DNA of 64,000 nucleotides from Hormiphora californensis (taxonomy: Eukaryota; Ctenophora; Tentaculata; Cydippida; Pleurobrachiidae), in assembly GCA_020137815.1 (NCBI GenBank), contig CM035354.1, forward strand, positions 682,001 to 746,000. Direction: 5' to 3'. This document shows positions 1 to 14,800 of this stretch, in pieces. The notes beneath the pieces were generated by a model. It was not told the origin of the DNA. It saw only the letters and a list, made by a program, of their open reading frames with translations, and did not search any database. The position numbers were made by a program, and so were the translations under genes. The first letter of the stretch is position 1; every line of letters begins with the position of its first letter.

Positions 1-163
1 CAGGAAAGAGGGACGGTATTAGGTGTTAAAAGTGGCTGTCAGTGTGAGAGCAGACCACTTTCAAACCATCTTCTCCCGTTTTGGTAGATTTCTGAAACCT
101 CTGTAATTCGTACTCGGTTGACTGTCTTCAAAGTACCGATCCTTCGTACACTTTCCAAACCAT
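1..163 (-). CDS. PRDM9-like copy P0, first (KRAB-like) exon, cut by window edge
   Basis: This is the first exon of a gene that runs off the left edge on the minus strand. The start codon lies at 161-163 and the first residues read MVWKVYE, as in the other copies, which is why this start is chosen. The exon corresponds to the KRAB-like segment seen in full at 6261-6448. Here the frame is interrupted by small insertions and deletions relative to its paralogues. It shows that the array continues to the left of the window. The rest of this copy (SET, fingers) is not visible. Confidence 0.65.
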
Positions 164-712
164 GGCTAAACGAAGGTGATCATGTTATAATCTGCTAAGT
201 GAGTTCAGCTGGTGGAAAGTTTGCATAAACATAGACAAGCTGTGAAAAAGATAGGGTACGTTTCACTTGGATAGTGATGTAGAGGGAGCAGAAGCTTGTT
301 CAAGGTTGTTTGAGAGAAAGTAAAATTATTGAGCTTCACAATTATTGAAAATAAGTTGATTAGAAGTTTTATGGGACAACTGAGACAATTATTTTATTCC
401 AGGAAATTAAATCACACGGACGGGTTTCGTCGAAAACATCGAATCATAGGCTGCTAAAAAAAAACTAAGGTCACATAATTAATGTCTAATATTCTAACCG
501 TCGTGTGATTTATTTCTGGAATAAAGTTTAAGTGTCTCAGTTGTCAATAACTTTTCAATCAACTATTGAAGATGAGACTTCATATCAAGCGTGGCAACAA
601 CCTGAAACTTTCTAATTATGACAATACTAATAATAACAAGAATAAAGTGACCTCGATTTGTAACAAAATAATCGCTACACCCGATCCAACACCCCGAACC
701 TAACCCATTGTC
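164..712. other. Spacer between PRDM9-like copies P0 and P1
   Basis: I see no gene here. The stretch is the AT-rich spacer upstream of the P0 start and downstream of the P1 finger exon. It holds a near-palindromic pair (the ATTTTATTCCAGGAAATTAA region near 391-410 and its mirror near 508-525), which could be a small foldback element about 150 bp long. Parts of the spacer recur in the other units, for example the AGTGATGTAGAGGG string at about 271-284. Confidence 0.5.
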
Positions 713-852
713 ATGTACAGACTACAGCCAACAAACATGTACAGACTACAGCCAACAACATGTACAGACTACAGCCAACAACATGTACAGACTACAGCCA
801 ACAACATGTACAGACTACAGCCAACAACATGTACAGACTACAGCCAACAACA
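713..852. repeat. Minisatellite, about 22-bp unit, six copies
   Basis: The unit ATGTACAGACTACAGCCAAC plus AAC is repeated head to tail about six times with almost no variation, just downstream of the P1 finger exon. The other array units have only a single related CTACAGCCAA string at this place, so the expansion is private to this copy. The reading frame through it is an accident of the unit and not a gene. Confidence 0.9.
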
Positions 853-945
853 TCAACACATCACTTAACTTTCACGGATCAAAGTTCATGGTTCCTCCCC
901 ATGTGAGTGATATCATCAACTCAAGGTTTCTGTTGACAGATAAAC

Positions 946-3900
946 TCATGTCTCCTTTGCATCTCCAGCCTGAGTAAACCTTCTCTCACAGTAAGAGCAG
1001 GAAAAGGGTTTCTCCCCTGTGTGTATCCTCATGTGTCTGGTTAGAAGCGCCTTTCCGACCAAACCCCTTACCCACACACCGACACTTGTGTGGTTGTGCA
1101 CCTGAGTGTACCAGTTGGTGTGTCTTGTAAACACCTTCCTGTGTAAACCCCTTACCACAGTATTCACACTGAAACGGCCCGTTACCCACTGACAGTGTCA
1201 AAGTATCTCAATACGGACAGGATTCCTGAATTTTTTCAAAAATTTGACTAGGATGGGAAACAAATTTTTCTATTTTAAGAATAAGTTTCAACGCATTGAT
1301 TATTTAAAAAAACTAGATTATTATCTAAAAAACAAAACATTTAAAAAAAAAGGGGGGGGTCCAGCCCTAAAAAAAAAGCTAAGGTTACCGATTTGGTCGA
1401 TGGTTTTTTAATTTTAGCTTTTTGAGCTTTTTTTAGCTTTTTTTAGCTTTTTTTAGCCCTTACTTTTTATGTTTTTCAGCATTCATATTGCACTTTCATT
1501 AAATTTTCATCTTCCGGACGTCTATTGACTGCATTGTTCATTTCATGCACATTTTCCATAATCTACCGTTTAGTCAATAATAGCAATTTCTGTATCCCCT
1601 ACTGCCATTTTTGGAGCCATTTTTTCGAGAAAAATATATTCCAAATGTGCTAAAAAATAGTTTTTTTTAAAAAAAGTTCAAAAAAACGTTTTAATAATAA
1701 TAATTAATAAGTAACTATGTTTATTTCCGCCCATTATCCGACAGGGGACAGGAGCAGCGGACGGGCTGTCACTGAAGGGGATGATCTGAAACGGTTAATA
1801 TTACGGTAAAGACTCGCAAAAATATCCCGAAAGAACAAAAAATAATAAAGAAAAATGAAAAAATACCACCGATACATTACTATTCGGCTCACTAAATCGG
1901 TGAACTGATTACATAACAGGATGAGTTTAGAGTACTGGAACCTCTAACAAAATGATATAAAAGTCCCGTGATTGGGAAACACAGAAAAACCATCGTGCAT
2001 GAAAACCCCAATTTATGCTTCCACCTTCTTGCTCGCCACGAGCTATAAGACAGAAAAAACAATTAAACAAGGGTACCCAGCAGAGCACATACCCCAGCAA
2101 GAAGGATGATGTTAGAGGACGTCCAGTAGTATCACCAAAAGCTGCAGTGAAAGGACCAGTCTTGAGCTTCGCCTTTGAAAGATTCACCGACTCAACAAAA
2201 ACGTTATAATAAACGCTAATAAAAGTTTAAAAAAATTTGGACCCGGTAAGCGGGATTGCGAAACCTATATGATTCCACTGCTAAAAATCAGTTTACTTTT
2301 TTTTTAGATTTTTAGCTTTTTTTAGCCTTAAAAAGCTAAAAAAAAAAAGCTAAATAAAGCGAAAAAAGACTAAAAAAAGCTAAAAAAAAGGCTTAAAAAA
2401 AAGCTAAAAAAAAAGCTAAAAAAAAACGAAAAAAAGCTAAGGGTACCATTGATTTTTGGCCGTTAGCTTAGCGTTTTTTAGGGCGGGACCCCCCCCAAAA
2501 AATTTAAAAAAACGCTTTGGATTTTTGGCAAAACCCGAGGATCGATCCCAGGTCTCCCTTGACAAGGCGAGAATCATACCACTAGACCACCAACCTTGTG
2601 CTTCTTCACTATCAGCGCTGTTTTGTATATAATGTTTGGATCTTAGTCTACCAAAGCATGACTTTTCAGCATTAGTTTATCGTGCGCTTGGCGGGATCCG
2701 TGACTATCAAGGTACCTCCTAGGCTCCCTCTCGACCGACTAGAGATCCTGACATCGATGAGCGAGATCTCACACATATTGTACTGGCAAGCGTTCTTCTA
2801 GATTATTGTGATTGTTATCCCTATCCGTGGCATGTTACAACACACTGGTAGAATAAAGAGAGGAAAAAATCATGAAAAGTAAAAGTACGCTCCCAAATAC
2901 CCCTCCGGATTCGAACCCGGATCATCGGGGTGAGAGTCCATGGTGTAACCACTACACCACTGATGGAAAATGTAGAATGGAGGTGAAAATCAGAGCCAAC
3001 CAATGTTCTGCAAATAGAGAAAATACATATCTATGGTGAGTTGAAGTTTGTCATCATATTACTTGTTTTTTAAATGTGATACAAAGTAAAATACCATTTT
3101 CTAATTTCTCACTATAATTTTCCCCCTTTTAGAAAAGTGACTAGAATTTTGGCGCTTTAAAATTGACTAGCAGCCAGATCCCCGGAATACCCGGAACTTT
3201 GAAACTGGGACACCACTGTGGGTCAACACTGGGGGGGATAAGCTATAGGGCAGTTCCAACTGACATGGGACCAGTACATTGCGTGTTTCTTTATCGGGTG
3301 TTCAGTTCTAATGTGATCGACCAAACTCCTTCCTGGGACGGTTTCTTGGACACCACATGGTTATACCTACATTGAAGGTCCTTTGTGTGCTGTGGTGTTT
3401 TATGTATAGGCAGAGTAAGACTGCTATTTAAAAGCACTGGAGTACACTGGTTACATTGAAACACCTTCTCCTCTGAGTGTGTAGCTGCGTGTTTTTCGTA
3501 ATGTTCCTTATAATCAGTAAGGTAACCACAATACAAACACTTGTAGTTTCCTACACCCTCGTGTATATTCCTGATATGACTGCGAAATCGGCCTTTATCA
3601 GCATATCTCTTGTCACACTTGAGACACTGGTGGATCCTCTTTGGTTCAATCATACGGTTCATTTCCGTTCACATGCTACATTGACTGGTTCAGTAGTCAG
3701 TTCGGTTTTGAAGAGTCGAGGAGGTAGGTGTTCTTGCAGTTGGTACTTCTATGAGGAGGATGAGCTTTGTTAATCATTCCAAACATCAAATATCAACTCT
3801 AGCATCAAAATATTGATTTTTGATAGATTTGTTTAACAGCGGAATTAAAAAGAGGGCACTAACATCACTAGAATCCTGACTGCAGATGTCCTAGACAAGG

Positions 3901-6448
3901 TCAGGAGAAATATTTCATCACCGTAAAAAGAGTTAGTAATTCCTGGCCAATTCTAATGGGTTGTGGAATAATACTGGACCCATCTGTAGCACGTCTCTAT
4001 TGAATATAATAAAACAAAAAAAGAAACCCATTTTACTAACGTATATTCCTATCAATAAGTCGATCAAAACAACAACAATGACTTATAAACTCGCATAAGA
4101 ACATTTCTCTTTCACACTGGACCCTTGCAAAGTTGATGAAACGGAAGCCCAGTTGCTTGATCTGTCGGATGAACCATCCACAAAGTGGACCCTTACTGGT
4201 TTTAACCGTCCATGCGTACCAGGAATCTTTCCCACTTTGTTCCAGTTCTTGGTACTTCTTTTGAGTAAGCTTCTTTCCTCTGTACTCGCCTGAGAAAAAG
4301 GGCGATGTATTTTACAGCTTTGGAAAAAGTCTAATCTACAATGGAGCAAGTAACAGAGCTTATCGATATTATTATCTAGAGTCTAGGCCATTATCTGTAC
4401 ACATGACACTCACCAATGTAATCCGGGTCTAATTTAAAATCGAAGCGAAGACACCCCAACCCAGAGTGGGGTATTTTGGGGGGATCGTTGTTTTTTTCCT
4501 TTAAAAAAACTGATGAAAACTGTGGACGGGGAACTTTGGGGGTCTTTAGTACCAGAAGAAACAGTAACGATCTCGGAACAAGGTTCCAGGTCGCCATGTA
4601 GCTCACAAATAGAGGGAAAACAAAGTCCTTGCACCTCCAACAATCTAAATAACAGAGATATGATGTTCATGGAATTTAATACTGGAATAATTGACTAGGA
4701 AAGGGTTTTCTAATATAAACCTTTGCAATCTCCACCGAAACTTACAATAATCATCAGTATCATCATCATCACAAAAAAGTGTATGAGATCCCTCCTTAGC
4801 TTTCCCACCGGGTTCTTCTAACACTCCCCTCCCTTCTCACTCTTACTACCCACATTTTCTTCTTGGGCAGTGGCATATAAGAAAGATTCCTCGTTCTCAC
4901 TGTTGAATCTCATAAAAACATTAATCGTATCTCAAGAAAATCAAAATCATCTATCTAATCTTGTTTCTCATGTAATGTAGTGGGTGCTATGTATGGTTGT
5001 GTTGGTGTGGACGTGTCAAGGGGGTGTCTGCAGTTGTGGTACTGTTTGGGTTATCTTTTTCTGGGACTCTTCATCGTCTGTATAAACAAATCTCTCAAAT
5101 GCTTATCAGAATATCCCGCGTCTTTTTATAACCTAGTCAGGAATTATTAGAAGGTAGTATAAATCAGGGCAAACTAGAATGGCATTGGCCAAAAAAAAGA
5201 AAAGATCTTATCAGGGATAAGTTAAAAAATTGTCTTCCGTTCAACTCACTAGTCATTTGAACGATCGTCTTTTTCTTTCGTTCAATGACAGGGATTTCCG
5301 TCAGAGTATATGGTTAACTTTATTCAACTCAACTGCCTCCAGAAAACTCTTCTTCAGGATTGCGGAAAGGCGGGTAACAGACACTGATTGCAACTTTCCA
5401 GTTCCTTTTCAACTCTGCATCACCTGTTTTAACAAACAGAAAAAAAAAATGTTAAAACCTGTTTCCCCCCAAACCAATTCATGCTGAATCAACAGTAAAA
5501 GGAGGACAACATCAAAGTTCCAGAATTCAAACCTTAGATTTTGCAGCTCCATTTTAGCACGTTTAGTTTCTTCTTTTAGAAGAAATGACAGGCTCTTCTT
5601 AGTTAGGGTTTCTTCTAAAATACCAACATTGCGTTTTAGATCCAGGGTGAATGTCCAGACATTCTCTCATATCAACAAAATGTGTCAGCAACCAAATATT
5701 GAGAGATCCTTCTGGTGCAGTAATGCAAGGTAATCTTATTCAAACTATCGGGAATTGACTGGATAAATATCTCGTCTAGATCCACGCGTTTTTGTATCGT
5801 CGTTTACTCTGGGGATAAAGAGGGTACATTTAGTCAAATGTGTTGTGTTTTAGTGGATACAAATAACAAACTTGAGGAATCGAACAAAAGTGGTTAAAAC
5901 TACCACTACTTCTAGCAATGTGAAATGAGGTGTTGTGGTACTCTTTCACGTCCTCCATTCTTTGTTTTATTAGAACTGGAGATAATTCCACGGAGACCAC
6001 GCGTTCCTTCCCGACTTGGGACGGGGAATAAGGAGCTTGGGAGGAGGGTTGTACGGGGTGGGTAGTCCCTCTCTGGATCGGTATTCAGTCTCTTGCTTAT
6101 AGAGTTCTTAACCCTCTTGGTCTTTCATAGCTTCTTGAACTGAAAAAAGGATGATTGGATGAATTGTTACATCTTTGATACGGTAGTTGACATAGAAAAT
6201 ATTGTTATGTTCTACAGGGTCTAGCTATAGGCAAAGAAAACTATGATTTGTTACACTTACATCTTTCAAGTCTTGCGTATTTTAGCCCAGGAAGAGGGAC
6301 GGTAGATTTGTAAAAGTGTGACTGTCAGCGTTGAGAGCGACCAACTCGACCATCTTCTCCCGTTTGGGAGATTCTCGGAAAACCTCTGTAATTCGTACTC
6401 GGTGGCTCTATTCAAAGTACCGCATACCTCGTAAACTTTCCAAACCAT
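946..6448 (-). CDS. PRDM9-like copy P1 (KRAB-like, SET, C2H2 fingers), interrupted
   Basis: This is a multi-exon minus-strand gene of the PRDM9 type, a histone H3 methyltransferase family that binds DNA through C2H2 fingers. The first exon (6261-6448, donor GTAAGTG) starts MVWKVYE and continues into a KRAB-like stretch. Downstream are an acidic exon near 4740-4830 ([10 protein letters not shown]), an exon near 4520-4650 ([10 protein letters not shown]) that matches the zinc-knuckle before the PRDM9 SET domain, and the SET exon ending at 4289 ([18 protein letters not shown], then DSWYAWTVK). The YGDEY exon lies near 3850-3980 but is frameshifted. The first fingers lie at 3291-3662 and the last at 946-1201. 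About 2 kb of foreign DNA separates the two finger blocks, so the terminal fingers are displaced. Many single-base frame breaks look like read errors. Family assignment is strong; functionality is doubtful. Confidence 0.8.
1340..2508. mobile_element. Foldback element with inverted ends (TTTAAA + G8 + CCCTAAAAAA)
   Basis: The left end (about 1340-1395) and the reverse complement of the right end (about 2440-2508) share TTTAAA, a run of eight G, TCC, GCCCTAAAAAA and GCTAA in the same order. The inner borders are built from many AAAAAAGCT units. The core, about 1480-2290, has no recognisable coding sequence. It resembles a non-autonomous DNA transposon with long, A-rich inverted ends. Its superfamily is not clear to me. 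Confidence 0.6.
2527..2600 (-). repeat. tRNA-like segment (SINE head or pseudo-tRNA)
   Basis: On the minus strand TGGTGGTCTAGTGGTATGAT resembles the D-arm/A-box of eukaryotic tRNAs and GGATCGATCC resembles the T-arm/B-box, with TCTCGCC and GGGAGACC between them as in Asp/Gly/Glu tRNAs. The acceptor arms do not pair convincingly. It is better read as a tRNA-derived SINE head or a decayed tRNA than as a working tRNA gene. Confidence 0.45.
2890..2967 (-). repeat. tRNA-Glu-like segment (SINE head or pseudo-tRNA)
   Basis: On the minus strand GTGGTGTAGTGGTTACACC, an ACTCTCACC anticodon-loop-like string and GGGTTCGAATCC follow the order of a tRNA (A box, anticodon region, B box). CTC would be the anticodon, as in tRNA-Glu. 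The anticodon stem and acceptor stem pair poorly, which argues against a functional tRNA. Confidence 0.45.
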
Positions 6449-6570
6449 GGCTAAACGAAGGTGCTAATATTATAATCAATCAAATGAGTTACTGTTCAGA
6501 TGGTGGAAAGTTTGCACAAACATAGACAAGCTGAGATAAAGATAGGATACGTATCGCTTGGATAGTGATG

Positions 6571-7186
6571 CCCGGTGTCCGAGATAGAGGAATATGGGAA
6601 GACGATTCCCGTCGGCCAAATTTAATTTCGGCCAGTTTTCACACAAATGGACACAGTGTGTGCACCTGGCAATCTTGTTTTTTGGGACCGAAATCATGTC
6701 GGGGGACGCTGGTAAACGCTTTATAGGCTATCACGACAGAAAATCAACGCCGCGGCGTAAAATAGGTTCAAAATCACTGCTCTTACCTCAAAATAACGGG
6801 AATATTTCGGTCTCTGGCCGAACTTCCCCCCTCTCCTGGCCGAAAGCGCGCATAAAGCATAAATACATTTCATGATTGCAACTTTATTCAAAGCGTGAGG
6901 TGGCCTAGCGGTGTAGAGCTCGCCTATCTACGGGAGAGACCCGGGTTCCGATCCAGAACGGGTCCGGGGGGTGAATGAAGATACTTGTTTTAAAACTTTT
7001 TAAAACTTTCTAAAGACTTATAATAGATGGTGCCCTGCTAGACAGCGATATATTTATGAAACTGCGGAATACTAGTCAGCTTGTTCAGTATGCTGCCTCG
7101 CCTTAAATTTGCTTCAGCCACGGAAAATCGGTCGATTTTGGGAATGGCCTGGCATCCGGCCACTTTAACCCCCGGACACCGTGGGG
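6571..7186. mobile_element. 616-bp MITE-like element with 7-bp target duplication
   Basis: The element is flanked by AGTGATG at 6564-6570 and again at 7187-7193. The paralogous site near 269-284 reads GGATAGTGATGTAGAGGG without the insert, giving a clean empty site. Both ends carry an inverted CGGTGTCCG / CGGACACCG within CCCGGTGTCCG and CCGGACACCGTGGGG. A tRNA-like part lies inside at about 6898-6972. No transposase is visible. A 7-8 bp duplication would suit a hAT- or Merlin-like relative, but the superfamily is not established. Confidence 0.75.
6898..6972 (+). repeat. tRNA-like segment inside the 616-bp element
   Basis: The plus strand reads GAGGTGGCCTAGCGGTGTAG (A-box-like) and, further on, CCCGGGTTCCGATCCAGAAC (B-box-like) with correct spacing for a tRNA-derived SINE promoter. 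The acceptor arms do not match. It suggests a SINE nested in, or forming the core of, the element at 6571-7186. Confidence 0.45.
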
Positions 7187-7193
7187 AGTGATG

Positions 7194-7565
7194 TAGAGGG
7201 AACAGTGTTGTTTGAGAGAACTAAAACTATTAGCTCACAAATTATTGAAAATAATAATGATAACAAGAATAAAGTGACCTAGGTTTGTTACAAAATACAC
7301 TCAACACCTCGAAACCTAACCCCCTTTGTCACCCTACAAACACATATGCATTATATTCAGTTACAACTTTTTCGGATCAAAGTTAATGCTGCACCCAATG
7401 AAACACCTCACATTTAATACAATTTCCTATTACATAATATACTTCCTATTACATAATATATAGCCAACAACATCTGCATATCAATACAAACTTTTTTGGG
7501 TCAGAATAATATGTAGCATGTCAAATAATTGGTTCAATCACCCATGATACATGATTATTATCCAT
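7194..7565. other. Spacer between copies P1 and P2
   Basis: I see no gene here. It is array spacer sequence shared with the other units (for example ACAAGAATAAAGTGACCT and TTTGTTACAAAATACACTCA), probably holding the P2 polyadenylation region on the minus strand. A short direct repeat, CTATTACATAATATA, occurs twice near 7430-7460. Confidence 0.5.
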
Positions 7566-11231
<3,666 letters not shown>

Positions 11232-11514
11232 GGCTAAATGAAAGGCGATATGTTTTTATAATCAGACTAAGTGAGTTACTAGACAGTATGAAGTTTGCAT
11301 AAAGTTGAACTTTAAATGTTTAGCGTGTTGGTGAATTGTATTGCACTCTCTCACAGGTCTGTACCCATCAACTGATTTTACAAGGGCCCAACAGAAAGCA
11401 AGTCGAGTAGTGGTACAGAGAGATATGTAGGGAAACACATGGAAAATGAAATTGGTGCATTTGGAATAATGGAAATACCTGGCTCACAAAATAGAAAATA
11501 CTAATAGTCGGAAA

Positions 11515-11649
11515 GCTCTACGGTATTTAACGCCCCCCCGTGGGAAAAGTGAGATAGTAGAAATTACTAAGAGGAGAGAAATTTCTCTCTAATAGTATTT
11601 CTATATATCCTCTCTTTTCCCACGGCCAGTGGGGGAATACCGTAAGAGC
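11515..11649. mobile_element. Hairpin MITE of about 135 bp in the P2-P3 spacer
   Basis: The ends are inverted: GCTCTACGGTATT at 11515-11527 and AATACCGTAAGAGC at 11636-11649. They are followed inwards by CCCCCGTGGGAAAAG and its partner CTTTTCCCACGGCC. Almost the whole element can fold into one hairpin around an AGAGAAATTTCTCTCT centre. It is absent from the other array spacers. Confidence 0.75.
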
Positions 11650-11834
11650 TTCCACTATAATGATAACAAGAATAAAGTACTGACCTTGATTTGTTTCAAA
11701 ATACACGCAACAACTCGAACCAACACCTCGAGAACCTAGCACATTGAATGTCCTACAGCCAAAATCATCTACAAATCGAATTATTTAGCGTGTTAATCAT
11801 TAATTGGTTCAATCGCCCATATCATATCATCAGG

Positions 11835-14800
11835 TCAAGGTCTCTGTGGACATGTAAACTCATGACTCCTTGAATGTACAGCCTGAGTAAACCTCCTCCC
11901 ACAGTAAGAGCAGGCAAAGGGTTTCTCCTCTGTGTGTATTCTCATGTGTCTTGTAAGATTACTTATCCGACTGAACCCTACACACACCGTACCTTGTGTG
12001 GTGGGCACCTGAGTGTACCCAGTGGTGTTGTAAATGTATAGGACCCTCCTGTCTAAACCCTTACCACCGTGACGCACCTGAAACGGCCCCGTTACCCACT
12101 GTGGGTAACCACTGTGGTGATAAACATGGTTGTCTCCAAATGACATGGACCACGGTACAGCGGTGGTTTCTTCAATCGGGTGTTCAGTTTTGAGGTGCTC
12201 GACAACTCCTCCTGGACCGGTTTTTGACAACCACATGCTTATACCTAACATTTGAAGTCTTTGTGCTTGATGTGGTGTTTTTATGTACATGAAGAGTAAG
12301 ACTTCTCTTTTCAATAGCACTGTAGTTACACTGGTTGCATTGAAACACCTTCTCCTATGAGTGTGTAGCTGTGTGTCTTTCATAATGGTCCTTATCATCA
12401 GTAAGGTACTCACAATACAAACACTTGTAATTTCCTAAACCCTCGTGTACATTTCTGATGTGACTGCGAAGTTTACCTTTTTTAGTATATCTCTTGTCAC
12501 ACTTGGGACACACTGGCTAAATAAAGGAGTTTTGGTGCCTGTGTTTCTGTATTGATTGTCCAAAAGAACTAATCGACTCGCCTTGAGGGGTCAAGGACCA
12601 TTTCTACCAAGCTACAAAATGGATGAGGAGGACCCCAAATTAGTGAAGTTTGTGGGTTTTCGGTGGATTTACTATGATTTAGCTCCATAAAAGTAGGACA
12701 CAAATGTGGTGTATTTACTACCGTAGGGCAAAATATATCGATGAAAATGGGCATGGATCGGGCCTAAATCTTGGCCAGTAGTTCTAAACAAAGTCAGAGG
12801 TGTTTAAGGCAACACTTGCAGAAATCAAAGTCAAATACATGTAGATGGATAACTTTGGTGGCAGGTAGGTAATCATCGTTCTCAAAAAAGCTGGCTAAGC
12901 TTCATACTTTACAGTGAGGGCCCACTCTGCCAAAGTCAAATTGATTAATTCTGATCGACGGAAGTGGAAGGAAACTCTCTGCGTAACGTAGAGGTAGTGG
13001 ACACGTTTGGTAGTAGTGTAGGGTATGATCAGTAGAGCAGTTATGTTTCCCTTCGCCTCAGTCTACGGAAGACTAAACGTGACTAAAGGGAAGATCAAGT
13101 TCGAGTATACTTGTATCAGAGAGGAGCCTGGCATGTGTGAGAGGTACAGTGGAGGTTGAGAATTAGGATGATGTGTTGAGGACCAGATGTGGAGGAGCTT
13201 CTGGAAGGTATAGGGGCATTGGTCGGCTGTTGTTGTGAACCAATACGCACATACTTGCCACGGAAGCGCAAGGACGTGTACCGATAGCGCTATGAGTGAA
13301 TTGAGAGTTAGTAGTGTAAGAAGACGAGGTTGTTCGAAGATAGAAAGCTTTGTTCTCCATCCCAATGGAATAATGGAGTCGAGGTTTAGCGAGAGGAGAG
13401 AAAATCTAAAGGAAACGCATGCCTCAGTCACTGAGAACTTATCTCGCAGAGAGATTAGGTCGGGGTAGAAACGATAATGACGAGAGGAAAAATTAAGGTG
13501 GCGTGGGACCTCATTCGAGATGTACTGGGGATCTAAAGGAAAATGGTGGTGGCGTGGTAGAAGGCGGTGGTGGTAGGCTGAGGGCGGTGGAGAGTCTGGA
13601 GGAAAACACTTTTCGGGAGACTCGGTGAACCGCATAGTGTTCCTGATTGAGACCTTGTCATTAATACAGTATGTGAGGAGCTCCCTATTCTACTGATACG
13701 TTCAGTTTCAGGATGAGTATACCGCAGCTAGGACGGTCCATTAAGGTACGCTAACCAAAAATTTTTTCAATGCAGGAAATCTCTCACCGTAGGTTGGTAG
13801 GCCCATTACCAAGGAGACCTCAATATGCAAATTTTAGCCCTTAAGTCGAATTCATAAATTTGCTACAGCTGTTTAAAAAAATTCCTGTAATCGTTTTTGG
13901 CATCTCAAAAAATGTTGTTTCTAAAGATAGGAGCATGAAAATTGGGGATTTGAAGAGGAACATGAAGGTGAATAACCACGAAAAATTTTTGGCAATCCGA
14001 GCTGATTTTCCGGCCTGAGATGGATTTCTTTTTTTCCAAGTTATTAACGCCAATTTGGCAAAAGTTCCGAAAAATATGGGAAAGCTGTAAATTGGGTGAA
14101 AGTTGCGTATAACGATTACGAAGTGGCCTAAATTTGGGCGTGTCCTATTGAGATAAGCTGTATAAGAGTTTTTTTTGTGAACCGCCGTCATTTCAGAAAT
14201 AAAATTAAATTACCGTATATCAAAAAGACTGATCGTTAGAGACCTGAGACTATGCTTAAAACGATTTCCAGAAGGTCCGATTTTGGGTGGGGGTCTTCGA
14301 GGAAATTTTGCTCATACTTCAAAAGTTTTTGCTGTAATGCGAAAAAAAAAAACCCATCTTCGCCATCGTGGATTTTTGTGATGTGCGTACCCTTAAGGGG
14401 GGAAGGCGCCATGGAGATGAGGTGTTCTAGCACCTGAGGTCCTGAAACGGGGGAGCGTGTCGATGACATTGTATTAGGTTCTTCAACGATTGCACTGGAA
14501 TATGGTGTTTCCCATGAACAATGGAGAGCCTTCTTATAGTTCCAGGTCCTCCTAAAAAGGGGGACCCACTAAAAACTAGTAATATAGGGAATCTCTCTGA
14601 CCTCCGTTTGCTCTAAAAACTATCAATAAGATGATCCTTCAACCGCCTAATACCCATATTGAGCCTGATTTGAGGGATAACCAGAATGGATTCCGACCAG
14701 GGGGTCTACTACCAGTCACATTCTGGCCCTCCGGGGTTGGTGGAGGGTGGTAACAGAAAAGAGGAATTAACTTCGTTATCCTTTTATGACTTCGGCGTGC

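Larger units (their letters stand above)
1192..3197. mobile_element. Insertion of about 2 kb inside the P1 zinc-finger exon
   Basis: In copies P2 and P3 the finger exon runs without a break through the ACGGCCC...CCACTGTGG region. In P1 that region stops at about 1191 and resumes at about 3198. The inserted DNA contains a foldback element at 1340-2508 whose ends are inverted copies: TTTAAA, a G run, TCC(A/C)(G)CCCTAAAAAA and GCTAAG. Its interior is rich in AAAAAGCTAAAAAA strings. Two tRNA-like segments follow at about 2527-2600 and 2890-2967. I see no transposase. The whole block is probably nested non-autonomous elements. Confidence 0.7.

Noticed and set aside
2890-2967. Functional tRNA-Glu gene on the minus strand
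   Set aside because: A- and B-box-like parts are present but the acceptor and anticodon stems do not pair. It is kept only as a tRNA-like repeat.
13063-13635. 190-codon minus-strand frame in the block replacing the P3 SET region
   Set aside because: Composition is dominated by a GC-rich purine/pyrimidine bias, and I see no motif, signal, splice context or paralogous support.
13841-14191. 116-codon minus-strand frame rich in Phe and aromatic residues
   Set aside because: It is AT-rich, lies in transposon-like sequence and is not recognisable as a family. Probably chance.
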